Shown here piece after piece: positions 8,171 through 19,741 of a DNA stretch of 64,000 nt; positions within the stretch are counted from its first letter, which is position 1, and every line of letters begins with the position of its first letter. The stretch is taken from assembly GCA_002694685.1 (NCBI GenBank), contig NZMW01000002.1:1-64000 (forward strand), written 5' to 3'. The DNA comes from Balneola sp. (GTDB taxonomy: Bacteria; Bacteroidota; Rhodothermia; Balneolales; Balneolaceae). Both the position numbers and the translations under genes were made by a program. The notes under the pieces were generated by a model, which had not been told where the DNA came from, did no database searches, and saw only the letters and a list, made by a program, of their open reading frames with translations.

Positions 8171-8934
8171 AGGGCGAATACTTTAGATACGTTATCCTGG
8201 TATCGCGCTTGAACATGAGGGTCCATATCGTGGGAGATCCGATTCGTTAAGCGATTCAGTAGTACCCATTGGGATATGCGTCCTATCTCCTCCTGATCAA
8301 TAGCTTCTTGAGCTAGTCGCTTGGAGATTTTCTCTGAGACATGCTCTACCAACTGTTCATCTACCCGGAGTACTTCTAAGCGGTTGATACGCTCTTGTAT
8401 CTCTGGGAAGAAAGACCTCGCCTCGGCAAGCTTCTCACTTAGGTCATCAAAGGAGAATCCCTTCGTATGACGAGAATAGTACTTACTAAGTACCGTTCCG
8501 AAAATCATTCCATTGGAACAGATTGCACGGATGGCTCCAAAGTAAAAACGCACTCCCTCCGATTGGTCATAGGAGTTATGAATGAAGGCAGATAAGGCAA
8601 TGTCAGATTCTTTATCCCGAAGTTTAAGATCCGGGAAGGTTATCTGAAGCCTCATCCGTTCATTACTTACAAACGAATGGGAAGGATCGATCTTGAAGGA
8701 ATGACCACAGGTTGCTAACTGCCTCAGTAGCTGGTCAATCAGGTTAGAGTTCGTCACGATTTTATAGGAATCGCGAACGATGCTGATAACCTCATTGGTA
8801 TCCTCACGGACAATAGCTTTGTAGCCGTTGGACAGAAAGGTTTCCTGGTTATCCAGATCTATTAGTGGCGTCGTTGAGTTATCAACAGCAACCGTACGCT
8901 CGGTTACGGGGAATAAAAAGGGTTGAAGGTTCAT
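8167..8934 (-). CDS. DUF932 phage/plasmid-like protein
   Basis: A 255-residue cytoplasmic protein of the DUF932 family (phage/plasmid-like, TIGR03299 type). The family start (NGYKAIVREDTNEVISIVRDSY) and the conserved RFYFGAIRAICSNGMIFG segment are clear. The biochemical role is unknown; members lie in plasmids, phages and integrative elements next to recombination and replication genes, as here. The ATG at 8934 sits directly against one arm of a perfect inverted repeat and has no visible Shine-Dalgarno site, so initiation may be controlled by that structure. It is the first gene of the minus-strand operon. Confidence 0.85.
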   Translation of the reverse strand: MNLQPFLFPVTERTVAVDNSTTPLIDLDNQETFLSNGYKAIVREDTNEVISIVRDSYKIVTNSNLIDQLLRQLATCGHSFKIDPSHSFVSNERMRLQITFPDLKLRDKESDIALSAFIHNSYDQSEGVRFYFGAIRAICSNGMIFGTVLSKYYSRHTKGFSFDDLSEKLAEARSFFPEIQERINRLEVLRVDEQLVEHVSEKISKRLAQEAIDQEEIGRISQWVLLNRLTNRISHDMDPHVQARYQDNVSKVFAL

Positions 8935-8935
8935 G

Positions 8936-8986
8936 GGTATAAGAATTATAGATTTAAAGAGCGTTATTGCTCATTATTCTTATACC
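8936..8986. promoter_or_regulatory. Nested inverted repeat abutting the DUF932 start codon
   Basis: Outer arms GGTATAAGAAT (8936-8946) and ATTCTTATACC (8976-8986) are perfect 11-bp complements. Inner arms GAGC (8959-8962) and GCTC (8969-8972) are also complementary. In the minus-strand transcript the hairpin ends one base before the ATG. It may be a repressor operator, a translation-blocking hairpin, or part of a replication origin. Confidence 0.55.
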
Positions 8987-9016
8987 TCATTTTTTTTAAA
9001 AGCGGGTATGAGCGTG

Positions 9017-9047
9017 TGACACTTTGGTTTTTTGGCCTGACACTTTG
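9017..9047. promoter_or_regulatory. Direct repeats TGACACTTTG, 21 bp apart
   Basis: Two exact 10-bp copies at 9017-9026 and 9038-9047, in phase at 21 bp (two helical turns), next to an A/T-run and the inverted repeat at 8936. Same-face spacing suits a dimeric protein or iteron-type initiator. They lie between divergent genes, upstream of the DUF932 operon. Confidence 0.5.
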
Positions 9048-9134
9048 CTCACATTATATGTCATTTTCCCTTTAATGAGATACTGGCAATATCTTTGATA
9101 AGACTACCATAGCTTGTTCATTAACCAAACGATC

Positions 9135-9659
9135 ATGAATAAAAATACACCTAAGCTAGAAATAAACGTATGTTTTAGAAGTCAGAATCATTATGATTTA
9201 GAAAGACTTGATAATGAGTACATCCATTTTTCGGATCTTGGTACTCATCTCATTATGCCCACAATCATCGGCAAGGATAAACATAACCTTAAATCACTCT
9301 ACAAGCATAACTGCACCAACTTTGGAGTTCATGAATCCGATGAAATATTGGCGATGTATAGCATCTATGACCTTCATCCAAAAAACTTAGTTACTCACTT
9401 AATATTATTTGATTATTTAGGTTTCGATGAAAAGGAAATAGTGTATCTATACCATTTGGTATACGATTATGATCAGGATTTATATGTAACGATTTTAGAG
9501 GATAACTATGGGAGTTATCAAACTCGCAGTTTTAAGCTTGCCCAACAAAATAAGTCTTCAGGACAAATCCCCTCATTTATTTCATCCAACCCAAAAAACG
9601 CAGCAGGGAAATACTATTATAATTTTCTTACTGATCCTACCCTTAAAATCTTAATCTAA
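9135..9659 (+). CDS. Unknown 174-residue protein
   Basis: I do not recognise this family. The product is soluble, rich in Tyr, Asp and Asn (LVYDYDQDLYVTILEDNYGSY), with no signal peptide and no catalytic motif I can name. I prefer the ATG at 9135; a TTG at 9114 in the same frame is the alternative, and neither has a clear ribosome site. It is the only plus-strand gene within the phage-type block, divergent from DUF932 and convergent with the primase-helicase, so it could be a control or cargo gene of the element. Confidence 0.6.
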   Translation: MNKNTPKLEINVCFRSQNHYDLERLDNEYIHFSDLGTHLIMPTIIGKDKHNLKSLYKHNCTNFGVHESDEILAMYSIYDLHPKNLVTHLILFDYLGFDEKEIVYLYHLVYDYDQDLYVTILEDNYGSYQTRSFKLAQQNKSSGQIPSFISSNPKNAAGKYYYNFLTDPTLKILI

Positions 9660-9681
9660 AGAGCTACAAAAAAATTATAAA

Positions 9682-9703
9682 AGAAAAGGGGCCGAAGCCC
9701 CTC
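9682..9703 (-). terminator. Terminator of the primase-helicase gene
   Basis: On the minus strand GGGGC-TTCG-GCCCC, a stable UUCG tetraloop hairpin, is followed by TTTTC and a T-rich stretch. It lies just past the stop at 9707. Confidence 0.85.
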
Positions 9704-9706
9704 ATC

Positions 9707-12241
9707 CTATAAATCACTCTTCCTTTTTGTAAACCAAATGAATGTATTCCCATTTGATTCACGTTCCTGTATTTTCCAACCTTTATAGGAAGCATAAAGC
9801 TCTAAAGAACGCTTGAATGTGCGGATCTGATTTTCACCCATTCCTCCGGGATCATGCATTGAATACGATGGAAAGGATTCTCCATTTTTATTCTTCGGCT
9901 TCTTCATTCCTGGATAATTTTCTATCCCAACCTCAGAATGACCTCTAAATAACTCTCGCTGTTCGTATTCAAGTTCTAGTTCAAGATACAGCTCTGCCCA
10001 GTTAAAGAATTGTAGCGATGTCTCATTGATAGCTTTACGCTTTTCATAATTCACTGAGGCTTCAACCAATCCATCTTTCAGGAATAATTGTATGCATTGG
10101 ATCATAAATGCGTCAAATCTGGCCCATTCTTTTTCATCCCAGTCATCGAAGAGCATATGACCGAAATAATCGACCGGATTCTTCTGTGAATCAAAGAATG
10201 AAGCAAATTCAACGATGAATTGCCGGCGCTTGTGACTTTCACCAGAACCCGATAAGGGATCATTGGTCGTAAGTATAAATTTCGGAGCTTGTTCGAAAGG
10301 TACACTAAATCTATTCTTATGCAGCCTCCGTATAGGCATATTTCCAGTAATAACTGTAAACAGATCTTCAAAGATAAATTTTTCGCCGACATCGTCAATC
10401 AGGATTAACCTATAATATTCCTGAAAATCATTGAACATGAATTTATCTTTGCTGTTGAGTGATTTTCCACTCATCTCATGCAGTGGTCGTAAATGCCCAA
10501 TTGCTTTAGCAATGAGGGTCTTTCCGGTTCCTCCATTGGAAGTGTTAGCCATTCCAATTTCTTGATCGGTAAAGATTATAGCTTTCGAATTGGCTTTATT
10601 TTTATATCGGTGAAGTAAATAGCCAATGGCTGACATTAAGCTGGCCTTCCTGTCTGAATTTTCGCCCGTAACAAGCTCACAAAAGACTTCGAACTCAGAC
10701 TTTTCTGAATTTACCTCTACTGGGGCGAGACGTTCCGCTTGGTCTTGTTCCCAAATTAAGCCATCCAGATCCTCGTATGATATATCTTGAACAGAGTCCT
10801 TAGTAACCCTAATACATTTATCCTTAAAGAATAAATAACAATCATTGCGTTGATCCTGATGAAGCCCTAAGTCTTCTTTTTTGGGCGCATTCGTAAGTAA
10901 CTGCCCCATATTAGTAGTAATTAGGCTGCTCATTACCTTCACCCTCGTATCACGGTCTAAAACTTCATCGGGAATATTCTGAATCATTTCATTAACGAAG
11001 TCTGTAAGCTGTGATTCATTAATCGGTACAATCACATTGTCCTTTACCATATAATTACGGTCTTCATCGGCAATGTACCGCTTAAATAATCCACGCTCTT
11101 GGAGCTTTTCCAATAGCAATGATTTCTCAATAGCTCCTTTCGTGTTCCAGATCACCTCATCAGTAGTTAGAAGTGAATCTTTTCCCTTAACTTTTACCAC
11201 TTCAGCACTTTCTAATAAATTGGGGAATGCTGGTGACTTAGTTCGATACAAATCAGCAATATCCTTTGCCTTGCCCTCAGATAAGTCATGAATGTTTATT
11301 TTTTTTAACTCAACATTTGGCTCAATAACCTTTTTTACTTCGACAGAAAATGCCTCAGCAATAGATTTTGCTTCTTCCGTATCCTGATCGAATACTACGA
11401 TTACTGTATCGTATTTTTGAGCTAGTTCTTTTATGATTTGAGCCTGATTGTGAGACAATGAAGGTTTTTCTCCCCCACATACACTAATTACATCACATTC
11501 CGGGCTGAATTCCTGCCATGCAAGCATGCACTCCCTTGGAGATTTAGTAATTAAAAGTGTGGTACTGTCTGTGTCCGGGATATGTTCAACACCAAAGAAT
11601 GAGTCATTTGGCGAACTTCCAGACATCTGGATTACCTGTTTTTCGTTTTCCTCATTCCGGCTATAAAGTTCTACTCCAGTAGGGTATATCATGGCCAGAT
11701 CCAACTGCCCATGCTTAGTCAGGAACTTACAGCCAAATTTATCTAACGTATTTCGGGTCAATCCGTCGTATTCCTCTATAGTATCAAAAAAAGGTGCATT
11801 GGAGTGCAGATCTAAATCATCCAGTGCCTTCAGGTTTATATCTGATCTTTCGTTAGCAATTTTTTTGATTGAATCGGCATTTGTATCAATCAGCTGTGAG
11901 TTTTCTTTTTTTAATTGCTGGATACTAATTCCTGATTTTCTCTTTCTATCAGTCCTATCTCTGTTAAGAACCATATCCAAAAAGTCTGCAACTGCCTTAT
12001 CCGATTCGGTTCCGTTTATGCGCTTTATCAGATCAATTATACTTCCTTTTTCATCTGTAGTACGATCAATGAAAGCTCCGCTTTCGAGGTTGATACTAAA
12101 TGAAGGATTTTTTTCTTCCCTAAGGGGTGAGAGAATATCAATCCAGTTATTTCTTGGTTTTACTTTGGTATTGATACCCAAAGCTTTGAGTACCGCAATT
12201 ATTTCAAAGCGGTCTAATTTTTTGTTTGATTTGTTTTGCAT
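9707..12241 (-). CDS. Phage/plasmid-type primase-helicase (CHC2-like, Toprim, SF3 helicase)
   Basis: An 844-residue replication protein. Residues about 10-80 resemble the DnaG/CHC2 start (SPLREEKNPSFSI) but lack the zinc cysteines. Around 220-320 is a Toprim-like domain with LLITKSPREC in place of the usual glutamate motif and VVFDQD retained. The C-terminal half is a D5/SF3-type helicase with Walker A GGTGKT, Walker B LILIDDVGE and the sensor FILTTNDP. It would unwind and perhaps prime an element origin. I use the ATG at 12241, which has GGAG 9 nt before it; earlier in-frame ATGs exist at 12256 and 12289. It has its own terminator and is separated from DUF932 by one opposite-strand gene. Confidence 0.8.
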   Translation of the reverse strand: MQNKSNKKLDRFEIIAVLKALGINTKVKPRNNWIDILSPLREEKNPSFSINLESGAFIDRTTDEKGSIIDLIKRINGTESDKAVADFLDMVLNRDRTDRKRKSGISIQQLKKENSQLIDTNADSIKKIANERSDINLKALDDLDLHSNAPFFDTIEEYDGLTRNTLDKFGCKFLTKHGQLDLAMIYPTGVELYSRNEENEKQVIQMSGSSPNDSFFGVEHIPDTDSTTLLITKSPRECMLAWQEFSPECDVISVCGGEKPSLSHNQAQIIKELAQKYDTVIVVFDQDTEEAKSIAEAFSVEVKKVIEPNVELKKINIHDLSEGKAKDIADLYRTKSPAFPNLLESAEVVKVKGKDSLLTTDEVIWNTKGAIEKSLLLEKLQERGLFKRYIADEDRNYMVKDNVIVPINESQLTDFVNEMIQNIPDEVLDRDTRVKVMSSLITTNMGQLLTNAPKKEDLGLHQDQRNDCYLFFKDKCIRVTKDSVQDISYEDLDGLIWEQDQAERLAPVEVNSEKSEFEVFCELVTGENSDRKASLMSAIGYLLHRYKNKANSKAIIFTDQEIGMANTSNGGTGKTLIAKAIGHLRPLHEMSGKSLNSKDKFMFNDFQEYYRLILIDDVGEKFIFEDLFTVITGNMPIRRLHKNRFSVPFEQAPKFILTTNDPLSGSGESHKRRQFIVEFASFFDSQKNPVDYFGHMLFDDWDEKEWARFDAFMIQCIQLFLKDGLVEASVNYEKRKAINETSLQFFNWAELYLELELEYEQRELFRGHSEVGIENYPGMKKPKNKNGESFPSYSMHDPGGMGENQIRTFKRSLELYASYKGWKIQERESNGNTFIWFTKRKSDL

Positions 12242-12289
12242 GAAGAATGTCTCCATTAAAACGATAGGCTGGTAATCAATAGCATACAC

Positions 12290-12815
12290 AGTATCCTACC
12301 TAATTTATTTTTTCCCATAATAATTCTGTCTCGGCAAACACTATTGTCGAATTATTTGGATATAAATCAGGTGGATCACTTACAGATAATCATGGATCGT
12401 CCTGTGTAATGCTTTCTTAATAGAAAGGCATATGCCGAAGCTTTGAAGTTAACACTGTTAAGTACTATTATCAATGGGCACAATAAAAATATTTTTTTAC
12501 CTTTCTACACAAAACTGAAACCCTAAACCATAGTAACTACTATCGTATTGCTATCCGGGAAATTGAAAAGATGAGAAAACAGGGGTTTAGAAGAGCTGGG
12601 AGCTGATTATTGGCTTAGCTGCTCTCGACCCCCAGCCGAGCGCTCTACCTAGCTGAGCCACGCCCCGATTTAATAGAATAATAAGATAAGCCGATTTGTG
12701 GCAGGCATCAATCTTAATTTTGCCTTTTCCGGGCACTGTCTACAAATTAATATCTGGATTCAATGGCAATTATTCTGATTTTATGGAAATAATTTTAATA
12801 CTACCAGATTCATAG
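12290..12815. other. Gap around a truncated tRNA
   Basis: This 526-bp stretch holds the tRNA-Pro 5' fragment at 12626-12669 and no supported gene. On the plus strand a short open frame (about 12499-12606) reads NYYRIAIREIEKMRKQGFRR and then stops; it has no start codon and looks like a possible gene remnant, but I cannot name it. The stretch to the left should hold the primase promoter. Confidence 0.45.
12626..12669 (-). pseudogene. Truncated tRNA-Pro(GGG), 5' half only
   Basis: On the minus strand the sequence runs through a normal acceptor 5' strand (CGGGGCG), D arm (GCTC-AGCTAGGTA-GAGC) and anticodon arm (CTCGG-CTGGGGG-TCGAG), which reads anticodon GGG with T33 and G37. After the anticodon stem the tRNA pattern stops. 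No T-arm TTCRA motif, matching acceptor 3' strand (CGCCCCG) or CCA follows. It cannot make a cloverleaf and is best read as a scar of integration or deletion at a tRNA gene. Confidence 0.75.
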
Positions 12816-14570
12816 CTATTGGTGTTCTGACTCATTCAACCAGTCATCGATTTTAGAAAATGGGAAAGGTACGCCTTCAGTCTGTATTATTTTTTCACCT
12901 ATTCTCCATGAAGCTTCAATAGCGAGATGAGATCTATCTCTATATACCGGTAGTCCCTGCTCATCGTATGCATTGCAAGTACCAGTTGGACAAATATATT
13001 TATTAAAATCATAGTACTCAATGTGTATGGAAGAATCAGCAAATTGTTTCAAGGTCTCATTAATCTTTATTACGTTATCGGATATTGTATATGGTTGATT
13101 TTCACAATTTAACCATGGCAGTCTTATTGCTTTTTTGTAGCAATTACGATCATAACTTTCCAAATAAGGGGCTTTACCTAGTAATATCACTTTCTTTTTT
13201 CTTTGAACTAGACTATTCAGTGTGGCTTTAAGATCTACTATAAAATTAGTGGATATTTGCTGATATGTTGACCAACTTGCTGACATTATCAGCACATCAT
13301 AGTCAGTTATATGTCTATTTAGTATTGGCTTAGATCTTATGCAATTTGGTTGAACTAGATAAGGTAGATCAGAAAGAGTAGGTGGACAGCTGCCAATAGC
13401 AATATTTCTGAAAGTAAATTTTGCTACTTGAGCAAATGAACCAATCATACCAATATAATGGGTGGAATTAGAATCACCCCAGAGCATGACTTTTGACACT
13501 TCGTTACCATTATTACCTAATACACATCTAGGATCTATGAGATCCATATTACCAATTGGATTAGGCATACAAACGTATTCAAAGCTAGCAGGATGTTTCA
13601 TCTCCATACTTTCATCTACTACTTCCGATAAAAATAGATCTCTATCGTTTCGAAGCCCATATCCATTAGTCATTATTGAAAACAAGACGATCGTTGATAT
13701 TAATGTGGATGGGATTAAGTATTGGTTAGTAACGACTTTGTGAAATCCATTTTCAGAACGCCTGAAAGGAACCTCAATATAAGTGTATGAAAAATATGAC
13801 AGTATGAATGTAGACATTAAAACTATAAGGGCATCAATTAAAGTAATTGAAGAATAGAAATACCTATAAAAGGCCAATATTAACCAGTGCCATAAATAAG
13901 CCGAATATGAAAGCTTACCAATCCATACAAAAATTGGTAATGATAGTAATTGCTTGACAGTATTTGATCTTTGGTGGCCTAAGAAGATTAGTAACCCCGT
14001 ACTGAATGTAGGTGGAATTGCTATTAACCCTGGAAACGTCTGATCTTTGGATATGAAAAAGAAACTAGAGCAGATAATTGCAAAACAAATTGTTGAAAGA
14101 GCGGTGTTGACATAACGACCCAAAAACGCACGTATCATTTTATATTGAAAAACTATGTAGGCAGTTACTGCACCAATAAGTAATTCCCCAATTCTAGAAG
14201 GAAGCATGTAGTATGTAAAAGATCGGTCTATCTCATACGCAAATTCACCAAATAAGAAAGATAGAGAAGCGATACTGCAAACTATAGGTAAAAAAAGACG
14301 CCCTTTATCCTTTTTGAGTATCAAGATGAGTAATAAGGGCCATAATATATAAAATTGTTCCTCCACTCCGAGTGACCATAAATGCAGGAATGGCTGTTCT
14401 TCACTAGGTGTTGCGAAATAGCTCGTATCTTCGCTAAACCAAAAATAAACATTAGCGAAAGAAATGATTGCCCAAAATGCTGAAATTGCTGTATTTTTTG
14501 CATCTATTGGTAGAAGAAAAAGTTGTGAGAAGACCAACCCTACAAAAATTATGAAGAGCAATAAGGGCAT
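12816..14570 (-). CDS. Acyltransferase-3/SGNH O-acyltransferase (OafA-like), 5'-frameshifted
   Basis: A 584-residue frame for a membrane O-acyltransferase of the OafA/YrhL type. The N-terminal half is multi-spanning acyltransferase-3 (FLHLWSLGVEEQFYILWPLLL is diagnostic). The C-terminal about 250 residues are an SGNH-type hydrolase/transferase domain (VMLWGDSNSTHY near 340; DRSHLAIEASW near the end). Such proteins acetylate surface polysaccharides or peptidoglycan. The frame from the ATG at 14570 lacks the first membrane helix and the RxDGLRAIAV motif; these are encoded upstream in the same frame but without a start codon (see the 14571-14838 entry). Function is therefore doubtful. Confidence 0.75.
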   Translation of the reverse strand: MPLLLFIIFVGLVFSQLFLLPIDAKNTAISAFWAIISFANVYFWFSEDTSYFATPSEEQPFLHLWSLGVEEQFYILWPLLLILILKKDKGRLFLPIVCSIASLSFLFGEFAYEIDRSFTYYMLPSRIGELLIGAVTAYIVFQYKMIRAFLGRYVNTALSTICFAIICSSFFFISKDQTFPGLIAIPPTFSTGLLIFLGHQRSNTVKQLLSLPIFVWIGKLSYSAYLWHWLILAFYRYFYSSITLIDALIVLMSTFILSYFSYTYIEVPFRRSENGFHKVVTNQYLIPSTLISTIVLFSIMTNGYGLRNDRDLFLSEVVDESMEMKHPASFEYVCMPNPIGNMDLIDPRCVLGNNGNEVSKVMLWGDSNSTHYIGMIGSFAQVAKFTFRNIAIGSCPPTLSDLPYLVQPNCIRSKPILNRHITDYDVLIMSASWSTYQQISTNFIVDLKATLNSLVQRKKKVILLGKAPYLESYDRNCYKKAIRLPWLNCENQPYTISDNVIKINETLKQFADSSIHIEYYDFNKYICPTGTCNAYDEQGLPVYRDRSHLAIEASWRIGEKIIQTEGVPFPFSKIDDWLNESEHQ

Positions 14571-14838
14571 TATTCGTTTTACCCGCCTTCTGTAAAAATC
14601 TAATAACGAGAATGTATTATTCTCGAAATTTCGTATGATTTGTAGAGATATCAGGTAACCCGAGATGACAAAGAAAATATCAACTCCTACGAAGCCTCCT
14701 GGTAGAAGAGTATCATTAATGTGAAATATTATGACAGATAGAACTGCTATGGCACGAAGTCCATCAATATCTGGACGATAGTCAATATTATTATTGGTGG
14801 TGATAATAGTCTGAGATTTATTGGGGATTATGTGTCAT
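14571..14838 (-). pseudogene. Frameshifted 5' end of the acyltransferase gene
   Basis: The reading frame continues upstream of 14570 and encodes the family N-terminus (YRPDIDGLRAIAVLSVIIFH, then GGFVGVDIFFVISGYLIS), but it meets a stop before any ATG, GTG or TTG. An ATG at 14838 opens the neighbouring frame (MTHNP, then stop). Removing one C from the CCCC run at 14823-14826 joins the two into a continuous gene. This is a one-base insertion: a real mutation, a phase-variable tract or a sequencing error. Confidence 0.7.
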
Positions 14839-15172
14839 GAATTTTAGACTAGTGCGTCTATTCAAACATTCTTAAATATTGCGCTACACTCTGAGTAAAT
14901 TGCCTAGCATAAGTTGCATAATGTAGTATGTATTTATGACTATAGGAGCTAAAAAATTTAAAGAAAACTATCTTTTAAATCACCGATTTAAGGTGACTTA
15001 TCTCTATTTAATATTTAGAAGGAAAGGTTTTCAGTGGTTAAATGGCCAAAAATCCGAAAACTAATCTAAAAGTAAGAAAGTAGTAGTACCCTGGTAAAAG
15101 TTTTCCACAAAGAATTTTAGTAATAATACACCACTTCGCCACTGGCGTGACGAAGCAGCGCTGTAGTCGATT
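14839..15172. other. Gap between acyltransferase and T9SS cargo gene
   Basis: AT-rich, no gene seen. The right end holds an imperfect inverted repeat (CTTCG/CGAAG with inner pairing, about 15133-15154) just past the stop of the T9SS cargo gene, which could stop transcription, although no good T-run follows. The left end must hold the acyltransferase promoter. Confidence 0.4.
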
Positions 15173-16972
15173 CTATTTAATCAACATCAACTTCTTAGTA
15201 CTCACAAACTCGCCAGCTTGAATGCGGTAAATATAGACTCCACTTGAAAGGAGGGAAGCATCAAAGCTTGTTATATGCAAACCGGCTGATTGCTTGCCAT
15301 TCACCAAGGTAGCTACTCTTTGCCCCATCATATTATAAACTGATAACTCGACTAGCTCAGCTTGAGGCAAGCTATAACTTATCTGTGTAGTGGGGTTAAA
15401 TGGGTTTGGATAGTTTTGGTTCAATCTGAATTCATTGGGTAACCCATCATCATTATCTACACTTGTAGGTACTTCTCTGTACAGGTAGAGGTTGTCTATG
15501 AAAACAACGTCCATATTGGATGTTAGAATAAACTGTGCAAGGTCGTCTCTGGTTTGAGGAGAATTTGTCCAACTCGAAAAAGGGACGTCAATAGATACCC
15601 AGGTTTGAGATTCAATAGCCGGATTTGTACCTGAGTTTATTGGTAATTCGAAGGCAGAAACCTCGCCATCACTACCTCCCCACTGAGAGAATTTTGAGTT
15701 AAATACTCTCCCATCCAAATCAATGCTTGAAGTCCAGAAATCAAGGTGAAAGTGGGTCATTTGAGATGCATCTTGTTTGTTACCTGAAAAGTCAATCCCC
15801 AGAAAGTTGGTGAAATCAATTTTTAAGACTGAATCTCCTTCAATCACAACATCTTCAATTGATGAATCGTCAAACACAGCGGAATAGGCATTTACACCAA
15901 TATTTGAATAAGCATCACTATATATAGAAATAACATCATCAACATTTCTGGAAGGCGGAGTTGTGGCCGGCTCCAATGGAGTGGCTACTGCAAAAGTAAC
16001 GGTATAAGTATTTGTTTCAGTTTCATCTTCGGAGACTACCTCAACAGTTGCGTCTCCGGGAATTCCTGTAGCTTGAGTAATTGTGACCGTAGCATTCTCA
16101 TTTGTTGGAGTTGCCAACGTTATTTGGGGAGCAGTAATAGTTCCCTCATCTACGCCATAGGTGTAATTTTTTACTTCAGTGCTAAATCGAGGAATGGTTT
16201 TACCATCCACTTGTAAATCTTCTAATGCAGCGTCAGATGGGGTGATTGCTGCAGTTTTCCAGAGATATATATTGTCAACAAAAACGGTACCTAAATTGGA
16301 TGTAATTATTAATTGAGCAAGATTACTTCTTAGATCAGGTCGGTTAACCCAGCTATCGAGAGGTACATCTAAAGATACCCAAACTCCACCTGGTCCTAAA
16401 GGAGGATCTGTTCCGTCATTGATATTCAATTCTAATACGGATGACTCACTATCTCCCTCACCGAAGTCAACCAGCTTAGAGTTAAAAACTAATCCGTCTT
16501 TATCCGGACGTGTAAACCAAAAATCCATATGGAAATTAGTCATCTCGGAGGCGTCTTGCTTGTTACTGGAAAAATCGATTCCCAGAAAGTTGGTAAAATC
16601 TATCTCCAGAGTATTATTTCCCGCTATTAATACCTCTTCTAATGTTGAATCATCAAATTCTGCAGATAATGAATCTAAGTTAATGTCGGTATAGGCATCA
16701 CTATAGATAGATATAACATCTTGTGGCTGTCTTGAAGGAGGTGTTGGCGCTGCTTCAGATGGAGTAATTACGGTATATGAAAGTAAATTTTCAGGCACCT
16801 CAGCTTCTGGAGTAGTGAAAGAGGTGTCAGTCGATATGACTTCGTTACTTTGACCATTTTGAATGGCAGCGGAAAGATTTGCTGTGGCAGCAGGTACTGA
16901 CTGAGCCAATCCGTTAGAATAAGGTAAAACAAGAAATAGAATGAGTAAGAGAAGGGATCTGTATAAGTTCAT
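15173..16972 (-). CDS. Secreted two-module T9SS cargo protein
   Basis: A 599-residue exported protein with a signal peptide at 1-23. Two copies of a beta-rich module (about residues 75-245 and 335-500) share [16 protein letters not shown], [17 protein letters not shown] and FVDN.YL; they resemble carbohydrate-binding modules attached to glycoside hydrolases. Between them is a cadherin-like beta-sandwich segment (about 245-330). The C-terminus is a type A T9SS sorting domain ([17 protein letters not shown] ... GVYIYRI). No catalytic domain is visible, so it is probably a surface glycan-binding or adhesive protein. No neighbouring gene shares its theme. Confidence 0.8.
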   Translation of the reverse strand: MNLYRSLLLLILFLVLPYSNGLAQSVPAATANLSAAIQNGQSNEVISTDTSFTTPEAEVPENLLSYTVITPSEAAPTPPSRQPQDVISIYSDAYTDINLDSLSAEFDDSTLEEVLIAGNNTLEIDFTNFLGIDFSSNKQDASEMTNFHMDFWFTRPDKDGLVFNSKLVDFGEGDSESSVLELNINDGTDPPLGPGGVWVSLDVPLDSWVNRPDLRSNLAQLIITSNLGTVFVDNIYLWKTAAITPSDAALEDLQVDGKTIPRFSTEVKNYTYGVDEGTITAPQITLATPTNENATVTITQATGIPGDATVEVVSEDETETNTYTVTFAVATPLEPATTPPSRNVDDVISIYSDAYSNIGVNAYSAVFDDSSIEDVVIEGDSVLKIDFTNFLGIDFSGNKQDASQMTHFHLDFWTSSIDLDGRVFNSKFSQWGGSDGEVSAFELPINSGTNPAIESQTWVSIDVPFSSWTNSPQTRDDLAQFILTSNMDVVFIDNLYLYREVPTSVDNDDGLPNEFRLNQNYPNPFNPTTQISYSLPQAELVELSVYNMMGQRVATLVNGKQSAGLHITSFDASLLSSGVYIYRIQAGEFVSTKKLMLIK

Positions 16973-19538
<2,566 letters not shown>

Positions 19539-19565
19539 TCGTCTTAACACTTATTAGTTATTAGA

Positions 19566-19598
19566 AAAGGCAGCCTTTTAACAGGCTGCCTTTTTTTT
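19566..19598 (+). terminator. Rho-independent terminator after katG
   Basis: AAGGCAGCCT pairs with AGGCTGCCTT across a short loop and is followed by eight T. It begins 28 nt past the katG stop. Confidence 0.92.
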
Positions 19599-19741
19599 AT
19601 GAATACATTTCTAAAATGGCATATTGTATTATTAGTGCGGTCATCGATAAAACATTTCCTTCATTTAATGTTGCTTAGTTTATCAAAAACTGATATTTAA
19701 TTATAAAATGCTTTGGCAGTTTTCAAACTGTCTGGCTATTT

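Noticed and set aside
11691-12275. Long 194-codon plus-strand frame opposite the primase-helicase
   Set aside because: It is antisense to the CHC2/Toprim part of a clearly coding minus-strand gene, its translation looks like low-complexity Ser/Phe, and there is no ribosome site.
12499-12606. Open frame reading NYYRIAIREIEKMRKQGF as an integrase remnant
   Set aside because: It lacks a start codon and any tyrosine-recombinase catalytic motif; too short to assign.
12626-12669. Functional tRNA-Pro gene
   Set aside because: The T arm and 3' acceptor strand are absent; only a 5' half folds. A permuted or intron-containing tRNA was considered but no matching 3' half was seen nearby.
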